From: CAZAQB01 sp964487155
GTDB lineage: Bacteria; Pseudomonadota; Gammaproteobacteria; Nitrococcales; Nitrococcaceae
Assembly (NCBI GenBank): GCA_964487155.1
Contig: CAZAQB010000200.1
Location: forward strand, 1 to 5,498
Length of the DNA: 5,498 bases
Direction of reading: 5' to 3'
How positions within the stretch are numbered: position 1 is the stretch's first letter; each line of letters begins with the position of its first letter. Made by a program: the position numbers and the translations under genes. Shown here in pieces: positions 1 to 4,501 of the stretch. A model generated the notes under the pieces. The model was not told where the DNA came from and ran no database searches. It saw only the letters and a list, made by a program, of their open reading frames with translations.

Positions 1-94
1 TACGGCGGCGGTGTCCAAGGCCGTGCCGAGGCCCGGAGCACGGCTGGCGCCGCACGCCATGAGCGGCGGAGAGAGCGACGAGGCGCATGATCAT
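1..94 (-). CDS. Start of an unidentified gene, possible frameshifted lipoprotein (partial)
   Basis: An open frame begins at ATG 94-92 (or the in-frame ATG at 88-86) and runs off the left edge without a stop, giving about 31 residues starting MIMRLVALSAAHGV. A purine-rich GAGGG about 10 bases upstream could be its ribosome binding site. After about nine residues that look like the start of a signal peptide, the frame turns into low-quality Arg/His-rich sequence. The neighbouring frame reads LMACGASRAPGLG, so one extra base around position 64 would split what could be a lipoprotein signal ending MRLVALSALMACGAS, with Cys as the lipidation site. A stop (TGA) just upstream prevents that second frame from having its own early start. 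The product is not recognised. It does not resemble the N-terminus of YbeY, the usual gene after ybeZ. The coding call is weak because so little is visible. Confidence 0.3.
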   Translation of the reverse strand, partial: MIMRLVALSAAHGVRRQPCSGPRHGLGHRRR

Positions 95-108
95 TTTGTA
101 AACACCCT

Positions 109-148
109 CTCAGTCCTCAGTCCTCAGTCCTCAGTCCTCAGTCCTCAG
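109..148. repeat. Heptamer tandem repeat, five exact TCCTCAG units
   Basis: Five perfect head-to-tail copies of TCCTCAG fill 114-148, preceded by a partial unit CTCAG at 109-113. On the minus strand, the direction of the neighbouring genes, the unit reads CTGAGGA. The array lies between the ybeZ stop and the putative gene starting at 94, and ends just before that gene's likely ribosome binding site. The hexamer GATCAT occurs on both sides (89-94 and 149-154). Short heptameric arrays are common in intergenic regions of several bacterial groups and their copy number can change by slippage; a function here is not shown. Confidence 0.9.
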
Positions 149-182
149 GATCATGTGGTCGGGAAAGCCGGTCCACAAGATC
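149..182 (-). other. Imperfect hairpin at the end of ybeZ
   Basis: GATC at 149-152 pairs with GATC at 179-182, and TGTGG at 155-159 pairs with CCACA at 173-177. An inner CGG/CCG pairing around a GAAAG loop extends the stem. There are two mismatches and one bulge. The hairpin overlaps the first two bases of the ybeZ stop codon (181-183). No T-run follows on the minus strand, since the heptamer array starts immediately. It is therefore not a standard intrinsic terminator, although it could slow 3' exonucleases or weakly attenuate transcription. Confidence 0.35.
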
Positions 183-1167
183 AAACCTGCTTCCCCGGCT
201 CATCCCGCCGGTCATACGCCTCGACGATGCGCTGCACCAGGCTGTGACGCACCACGTCGGCGGCGTTGAACAGGGTGAAGCTGACGCCCTCCACGCCGCG
301 CAGCACATCCAGCGCGTCACGCAGGCCGGAGGGCTTGCCGGGGGGCAGGTCCACCTGGGTGACGTCGCCGGTGACCACGGCGGTGGAGCCGAAGCCGATG
401 CGGGTGAGGAACATCTTCATCTGCTCGACGGTGGTGTTCTGGGCCTCGTCGAGGATGATGAAAGCGCTGTTCAGGGTGCGCCCGCGCATGTAGGCGAGCG
501 GCGCGATCTCGATCACGCCGCGCTCCACCAGCTTGCCCACCCGCTCGAAACCCAGCATCTCGAACAGGGCGTCGTACAGGGGCCGCAGGTAGGGGTCCAC
601 CTTCTGGGCCAGGTCGCCGGGCAGGAAGCCCAGGCTCTCGCCGGCCTCCACCGCCGGGCGCACCAGCACCAGGCGGGTGACCAGATCCTGCTCCAGGGCG
701 TTCACCGCGCAGGCCACCGCCAGGTAGGTCTTGCCGGTGCCGGCCGGCCCGACGCCGAAGTTGAGATCGTGGGTGAGGATGCGCTGCAGGTAATCCCGCT
801 GATTGGGGCCCCGGCCCCGCACGTTGCCCTTGCGGGTGCGGATCACGATCTCCGCCGCGCCGGCGTGCTCGGCGGATTCCTCGGCGCCCGGCGCCGGGGC
901 ACTGCGCAGCTGCAGGTGCACCCGCTCGCCACTGATCACACCGGCGCCGGACTCCTGGTAGAGGTCCTGGAGGATGCGCGAGGCGGCCTGCACCGCGCTG
1001 TCCTCGCCGATCACCCGGAAGCGGTGGCCCCGGTTGCGGATCTCCACCCCCAGGCGGCGCTCCACCTGGCGCAGGTTCTCGTCGAACTGGCCGCACATGT
1101 TAGCCAGCCGCTGGTTGTCGGCGGGCTCCAGGGTGAAATCCAGGGCTTGGGGATGGGTCGCGGACAA
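181..1167 (-). CDS. ybeZ: PhoH-like ATPase YbeZ
   Basis: This is a cytoplasmic PhoH-family P-loop ATPase, the YbeZ type that works with the endoribonuclease YbeY in ribosomal RNA maturation. The 328 visible residues are nearly full length for the family (E. coli YbeZ is about 346-359, with a longer charged tail). An N-terminal region with LEPADN (residues 13-18) and a KH-like stretch (about 42-70) precedes the ATPase domain. That domain has Walker A GPAGTGKT (140-147), the family block RPAVEAGESLGFLPGD (170-185), RGRTLN (228-233), Walker B FIILDE (236-241), TGDVTQ (266-271) and a late VVRH (305-308). All key residues are intact. The first codon used is TTG at 1167, two bases from the assembly gap, so the true start may lie a few codons upstream inside the gap. 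It follows miaB, the usual operon order, but ybeY does not begin in the 180 bases downstream. Confidence 0.96.
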   Translation of the reverse strand: MSATHPQALDFTLEPADNQRLANMCGQFDENLRQVERRLGVEIRNRGHRFRVIGEDSAVQAASRILQDLYQESGAGVISGERVHLQLRSAPAPGAEESAEHAGAAEIVIRTRKGNVRGRGPNQRDYLQRILTHDLNFGVGPAGTGKTYLAVACAVNALEQDLVTRLVLVRPAVEAGESLGFLPGDLAQKVDPYLRPLYDALFEMLGFERVGKLVERGVIEIAPLAYMRGRTLNSAFIILDEAQNTTVEQMKMFLTRIGFGSTAVVTGDVTQVDLPPGKPSGLRDALDVLRGVEGVSFTLFNAADVVRHSLVQRIVEAYDRRDEPGKQV

Positions 1168-1169
1168 GG

Positions 1170-1269
1170 NNNNNNNNNNNNNNNNNNNNNNNNNNNNNNN
1201 NNNNNNNNNNNNNNNNNNNNNNNNNNNNNNNNNNNNNNNNNNNNNNNNNNNNNNNNNNNNNNNNNNNNN
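1170..1269. other. Assembly gap of exactly 100 Ns
   Basis: The run is exactly 100 undetermined bases, the conventional placeholder for a scaffold gap of unknown length. It interrupts the end of miaB and the region just ahead of ybeZ. The missing C-terminal part of MiaB, about 110-130 residues by comparison with the family, would need more than 300 bases, so the true gap should be several times longer than shown. Any reading frame crossing it is meaningless. Confidence 0.97.
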
Positions 1270-2252
1270 ACCCGGCGCACCAGGTCGAGGGTGTCCTCGA
1301 AGTCGTCATCGCCCTCGCCGGGGAAGCCGACAATGAAATCCGAGGAGATCACCAGGTCGGGCCGGGCGGCGCGCAGCCGCTCCACCAGGGCCAGGAAGTC
1401 GTCCCGGCCGTGGTTGCGCTTCATCAGCCGCAGCACGTGGTCGGAGCCGCTCTGCACCGGCAGGTGCAGGTGGTTCACCAGCTCCGGCACCTCGGCGAAG
1501 GCCTCGATCAAGGCCGCGTTGAAATCCAGCGGGTGGGAGGTGGTGAAACGGATGCGCTCGATGCCGTCCACGGCGGCGATGTAGTGGATCAGCAGGGCCA
1601 GGTCGGCGGGAGTACCGTCGGCCATGGGCCCGTCGTAGGCGTTGACGTTCTGGCCCAGCAGGGTCACCTCCCGCACGCCCTGGCCGGCCAGCGAGCGCAC
1701 CTCGTCCAGCACGTCGTCGAAGGGCCGGCTGATCTCCTCGCCCCGCGTGTAGGGCACCACGCAGAAGCTGCAGTACTTGCTGCAGCCCTCCATCACCGAG
1801 ACGAAGGCGCTGGGCCCGTGGGCGGCCGGCTCCGGCAGGCGGTCGAACTTCTCGATCTCGGGAAAGGAGACGTCCACGACCGGCCCGGCGCCGTTTCTGG
1901 CCCGGTCCACCATTTCCGGCAGCCGGTGCAGGGTCTGGGGGCCGAACACCAGGTCCACGAACGGCGCCCGGGCGACGATGCCCTCCCCCTCCTGGCTGGC
2001 CACGCACCCGCCCACGCCGATCAGCAGGCCGGGGCGGCGCTCCTTGAGCTGTTTCCAGCGGCCCAGCTCCGAGAACACCTTCTCCTGGGCCTTCTCGCGG
2101 ATGGAGCAGGTGTTCAGCAGGATGACGTCGGCATCCTCAGGCGCCGCGGTGCGCTGGTAGCCCCGCTCGGCGACGAGCACATCCGCCATGCGCGCGGAAT
2201 CGTACTCGTTCATCTGGCAGCCGTGCGTGCGGACGTAGACCTTGGGTGTCAT
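1270..2252 (-). CDS. miaB: tRNA-2-methylthio-N6-dimethylallyladenosine synthase MiaB (3' end lost in gap)
   Basis: MiaB is a radical-SAM methylthiotransferase that converts i6A37 to ms2i6A37 in tRNAs reading UNN codons, using two 4Fe-4S clusters. The 327 visible residues start MTPKVYVRTHGCQMNEYDS, aligning closely with the family N-terminus, which supports the ATG at 2252. The N-terminal UPF0004 domain carries the auxiliary-cluster cysteines C12, C49 (NTCSIREKA) and C83 (GVGGC). The radical-SAM CxxxCxxC is C157, C161 and C164 (EGCSKYCSFC), followed by VPYTRGEE, LLGQNVNAY, the HLPVQSGSD block and IVGFPGE. The remaining end of the radical-SAM barrel and the C-terminal TRAM domain fall in the gap. 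No strong Shine-Dalgarno precedes the ATG. It is probably co-transcribed with ybeZ. Nothing suggests a broken gene apart from the assembly gap. Confidence 0.97.
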
Positions 2253-2291
2253 TCGGGCGCGGCCAGGGACCGGTGGCCTGGGTGAAGGGAA

Positions 2292-2320
2292 AGGATACCG
2301 GCGGCACTCAGGCGGGTAAA
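2292..2320 (-). promoter_or_regulatory. Candidate sigma-70 promoter for miaB-ybeZ
   Basis: On the minus strand, TTTACC (2320-2315) and TATCCT (2297-2292) are separated by exactly 17 bases, each matching four of six consensus positions. Transcription would start near 2285, leaving a leader of about 33 bases before the miaB ATG at 2252. The spacing and position are good but the hexamers are only moderate, and the match was found by eye. Confidence 0.35.
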
Positions 2321-2360
2321 CGCACGGCGCCCTGCCGGCCGCCGAGCGGTTGTTGGGTTT

Positions 2361-2590
2361 GCCGCGAGATGGACGCGAATTTGAGAAGCGAGCCGCAGAT
2401 GGACGCAGATGAACACAGATGAGGAAGTTCGGTTTGGCTGCCCGGGCTCAGGTCTGTGCCGAATGCCCCACACCGAGCCGATGCCCCGGGCGGCGTCAAA
2501 GCCGTACATCGAACAATCCGCGTTAATCTGCGTTCATCTGCGGCTGTCCTTATTGCCCATCTTGCGTCCATTTCGCGTGCATCTCGCGGC
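2361..2590. repeat. 230-bp imperfect inverted repeat with 10-bp periodic arms
   Basis: The outer arms are GCCGCGAGATGGACGCGA (2361-2378) and its near reverse complement at 2573-2590, with one mismatch. The inner arms each contain three tandem 10-mers: CGCAGATGGA, CGCAGATGAA and CACAGATGAG at 2394-2423, answered by three reverse-complement units at 2513-2542 (for example TTCATCTGCG). About 90 bases of unrelated core sit between them. From general familiarity, CAGATGAACGCAGAT-type arrays recur between genes in many environmental genomes and, when translated, yield spurious peptides such as FICVHLRL; that pattern is present here on both strands. The element occupies most of the 355-base ugd-miaB spacer, downstream of the ugd stop and upstream of the candidate miaB promoter. 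No transposase is present. Confidence 0.8.
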
Positions 2591-2607
2591 TAGAAAACCT
2601 CCCTGTC

Positions 2608-3942
2608 TCACCGCGCCGGGCGAAGCGGCCGGCCCACGGCGTAGTAGTGGAAGCCCGCCTCCGAGAGGTGCTGCGGGTCGTAGAGGTTGCGGCCGTCGAA
2701 GATCACCGGCTGGCTCAGCCGCGCCTTGATGTCGTCGAAGTCGGGGCTGCGGAACAGGTTCCACTCGGTGAGGATGGCGAGCCCGTCGGCGCCGTCCAGG
2801 GCCTCCTCCGGCGACTGGCACAGGGTCAGGCCCTCGCGCTCGCCGTACAGGCGCCGGCACTCCTCCATGGCCTTGGGATCGAACGCCCGCACCTTCGCAC
2901 CGGCCTCCCACAGGGATTCCATCAGGCGGCGGGCCGAGGCCTCGCGCATGTCGTCGGTGTTGGGCTTGAAGGCCAGGCCCCACAGCGCGATGGTCTTGCC
3001 CGCGAGCTTGCCGTAGTGGCCACGCATGCGCGAGAACAGGTAGCTCTTCTGGCGCTCGTTGACGTCTTCCACCGCCTGCAGCAGCTGGGGGGTGTAATCG
3101 ACGTCGTAGGCGGTGCGGGCCAGGGCCTTGACGTCCTTGGGGAAGCACGAGCCCCCGTAGCCGGCGCCCGGATAGATGAAGTGAAAGCCGATGCGCGGAT
3201 CCGAGCCGATGCCGATGCGCACCCGCTCGATGTCCGCTCCCAGCCGGTCGGAGATGTTGGCCAGCTCGTTCATGAAGCTGATCTTGGTGGCCAGCATGGC
3301 GTTGGCGGCGTACTTGGTGAGCTCCGCCGAGCGCAGATCCATCACCAGCACCCGGTCGTGGTTGCGGTTGAAGGGGGCGTAGAGCGCCCGCATCAGCTCG
3401 GCGGCGTCCGGGTCATCGGTGCCGACAATCACCCGGTCGGGCTTCATGAAGTCCTCAACCGCCGCGCCCTCCTTGAGGAACTCGGGGTTGGAGACCACGG
3501 TGAACGCCAGATCCTTGCCGCGGCGGCGGAGCACCTGGGCCAGGCGCTCGCGCACCCGGTCGCCGGTGCCCACCGGCACGGTGGACTTGTTGACCACCAC
3601 CCGCGGCTCCTCCATGTGCTCGGCGATGGTCTCGGCGACGGCCAGCACGTAGCGCAGGTCGGCGGAGCCGTCCTCGTCCGGCGGCGTGCCCACGGCGATG
3701 AACTGCAGCCGGCCGTGGGCCACCCCTTCGGCGGCGTCGGTGGTGAATCGCAGCCGGCCCTGCTCGTGGTTGCGGTGCACCAGCGGTTCCAGGCCCGGCT
3801 CGTAGATGGGGATCTCGCCGGCGTTGAGCCGCTCCACCTTGGCTGCGTCGACGTCCACGCAGACCACGTGGTTGCCCACTTCCGCGAAACAGGTGCCGGT
3901 GACCAGGCCCACGTAGCCGGTACCGAAGATGGTGATGCGCAT
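2608..3942 (-). CDS. ugd: UDP-glucose 6-dehydrogenase
   Basis: This cytoplasmic enzyme oxidises UDP-glucose to UDP-glucuronate with two NAD+, supplying precursors for capsule, exopolysaccharide or lipid modification. The 444-residue protein is of normal length and complete. The N-terminal NAD-binding Rossmann domain opens with GTGYVG (7-12), followed by VGTPPDEDG (84-92), STVPVGTG (120-127) and SNPEFLKEG (151-159). The central domain has ELTKYAANA (207-215, with conserved Lys210) and the catalytic loop GGSCFPKD with nucleophile Cys266 and Asp270. The C-terminal UDP-binding domain has GLAFKPNTDDMREA (322-335) and ends FDGRNLYDP. The ATG at 3942 is chosen because MRITIFGTGYVG is the family N-terminus and GGGGGA lies six bases upstream; a longer in-frame start at 4017 would add 25 Arg-rich, unconserved residues. 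It stands alone between two repeat-filled spacers, with no glycosyltransferase or epimerase beside it. Confidence 0.97.
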   Translation of the reverse strand: MRITIFGTGYVGLVTGTCFAEVGNHVVCVDVDAAKVERLNAGEIPIYEPGLEPLVHRNHEQGRLRFTTDAAEGVAHGRLQFIAVGTPPDEDGSADLRYVLAVAETIAEHMEEPRVVVNKSTVPVGTGDRVRERLAQVLRRRGKDLAFTVVSNPEFLKEGAAVEDFMKPDRVIVGTDDPDAAELMRALYAPFNRNHDRVLVMDLRSAELTKYAANAMLATKISFMNELANISDRLGADIERVRIGIGSDPRIGFHFIYPGAGYGGSCFPKDVKALARTAYDVDYTPQLLQAVEDVNERQKSYLFSRMRGHYGKLAGKTIALWGLAFKPNTDDMREASARRLMESLWEAGAKVRAFDPKAMEECRRLYGEREGLTLCQSPEEALDGADGLAILTEWNLFRSPDFDDIKARLSQPVIFDGRNLYDPQHLSEAGFHYYAVGRPLRPAR

Positions 3943-3948
3943 GGATGT

Positions 3949-3954
3949 TCCCCC
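3949..3954 (-). promoter_or_regulatory. Ribosome binding site deciding the ugd start
   Basis: On the minus strand GGGGGA ends six bases before the ATG at 3942. It favours this start over the upstream ATG at 4017. I could not find a convincing promoter hexamer pair in the 130 bases further upstream. Confidence 0.55.
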
Positions 3955-4043
3955 GGAGTGTGTGTCCCTGGCCGCCCGCCCCCGGCCGGCCTGTTCTGGG
4001 CGCGTAGGGTACCGCAAAGTGAGGCGCGTTCAGTGGACCCGTT

Positions 4044-4064
4044 GATCAGTGAATCAGTTAATTA
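4044..4064. repeat. Short degenerate octamer repeat in an AT-rich patch
   Basis: GATCAGTG (4044-4051) is followed by AATCAGTT (4052-4059) and AATTA, two and a half degenerate copies of one octamer. This is the only AT-rich patch in the ugd upstream region and abuts the first 170-bp repeat. It may be a decayed tandem array or part of the ugd promoter region; the copy number is too low to decide. Confidence 0.35.
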
Positions 4065-4074
4065 GCCCAACGCT

Positions 4075-4244
4075 GCCCGCCGTAGACCCACGTTGCGAAG
4101 AAACGTGGGGGCCGGCGTAGCAAACGCCAAGGCGTCAATCCCAGCGCCCTTGCCCGAACCAGCCCGCGGCACCCATGCCACCGCCCGATGGCAGGTTTCT
4201 CCGCAACCTGCCCTACGGCGGGCCTCGGCCGGCGCCGGGCGGCT
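4075..4244. repeat. 170-bp palindromic repeat, copy A
   Basis: This unit matches copy B at a constant offset of 257 bases with six substitutions and no indels (about 96.5 percent identity). Positions 4075-4104 and 4195-4223 are imperfect inverted termini, from GCCCGCCGTAG at one end to CTACGGCGGGC at the other. Two local hairpins are visible: CCCACGTT/AACGTGGG (4087-4109, 7-base loop) and GGCAGGTT/AACCTGCC (4190-4212, 7-base loop). A small stem GGCGT/ACGCC lies at 4114-4128. The last 21 bases carry the palindrome CCGGCGCCGG. There is no internal gene. The form suggests a REPIN- or MITE-like non-autonomous element, but no target-site duplication is visible. Confidence 0.9.
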
Positions 4245-4279
4245 CCGAGCGCCTCGCGCCGCACCCGGCAACCGAAGAC

Positions 4280-4305
4280 GCCGGATGCACTTGTGCTTAT
4301 CCGGC
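4280..4305. repeat. REP-like palindrome
   Basis: GCCGGAT (4280-4286) and ATCCGGC (4299-4305) form a perfect 7-bp stem. Inside it GCAC and GTGC make a second stem around a TT loop, with a TT bulge. The downstream bases CTAC continue the resemblance to E. coli-type REP sequences, which pair GCCGGAT with TTATCCGGCCTAC. REP elements are mobilised by RAYT-type (TnpA-REP) transposases and can protect mRNA 3' ends or bind gyrase or IHF. It lies between the two 170-bp repeats, within an 87-base spacer that otherwise holds nothing recognisable. Family membership is inferred by resemblance. Confidence 0.65.
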
Positions 4306-4331
4306 CTACGCGCGGCACTGCCACAAACCCG

Positions 4332-4501
4332 GCCCGCCGTAGACCCAGGTTGCGAAGAAACGTGGGGGCCGGCCTCGCAAACTCCGAGGCGTCAATCCCA
4401 GCGCCCTTGCCCGAACCAGCCCGCGGCACCCATGCCACCGCCCGATGGCAGGTTTCTTCGCAACCTGCCCTACGGCGGGCCTCGGCCGGCGCCGGGCGGC
4501 T
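4332..4501. repeat. 170-bp palindromic repeat, copy B
   Basis: This is the second copy of the 170-bp unit. Its inverted termini (4332-4361 and 4452-4480) pair better than those of copy A: CAGGTTGCGAAGAAAC at 4346-4361 is an exact reverse complement of 4452-4467, and CTACGGCGGGC matches at the outer end. An internal stem GCCTCG/CGAGGC lies at 4372-4390. The local hairpin at the left arm has one mismatch here, while it is perfect in copy A. The final two shared bases (4500-4501) are part of the stop codon of the upstream TPR-like gene, so the repeat abuts its coding end directly. Confidence 0.9.

Noticed and set aside
149..182. Intrinsic terminator for the miaB-ybeZ operon
   Set aside because: The stem is interrupted and no T-run follows on the minus strand; it is reported only as a hairpin.
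11..247. Plus-strand 78-codon frame at the left edge
   Set aside because: It translates the heptamer array (SVLSPQSSVLSPQ) and runs into the antisense strand of ybeZ.
244..1584. Long plus-strand open frame crossing the N gap
   Set aside because: It is antisense to ybeZ and miaB, both unmistakable by motif, is rich in His, Gln and Gly as expected for a shadow of GC-rich codons, and crosses undetermined bases.
1410..2285. Plus-strand open frame of 291 codons
   Set aside because: It is antisense to miaB, with composition typical of a mirror frame and no recognisable motif.
2249..2509. Minus-strand 86-codon frame with FICVHLRLASQIRVHLAANP
   Set aside because: The peptide is simply the translation of the 10-bp repeat arm, a well-known type of spurious protein, and it overlaps the candidate miaB promoter and start.
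2409..2729. Plus-strand 106-codon frame with LICVHLRLSLLPI
   Set aside because: It is a translation of the right arm of the inverted repeat that runs on into the antisense strand of ugd.
3943..4017. Longer ugd start at 4017
   Set aside because: The 25 extra residues are Arg/Gly-rich and unlike the family, and the ATG at 3942 has a ribosome binding site and begins exactly at the Rossmann strand.
2647..4065. Plus-strand open frame of 472 codons
   Set aside because: It is antisense to the complete ugd gene, rich in His, Val and Gly, and has no family features.
4332..4480. Insertion sequence or composite transposon ends
   Set aside because: Inverted termini are present, but there is no transposase gene and no clear target-site duplication, so it is called only a palindromic repeat.
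4075..4501. CRISPR array
   Set aside because: There are only two units, each 170 bp and internally palindromic, with a single 87-base spacer and no cas genes; the layout does not fit a CRISPR.
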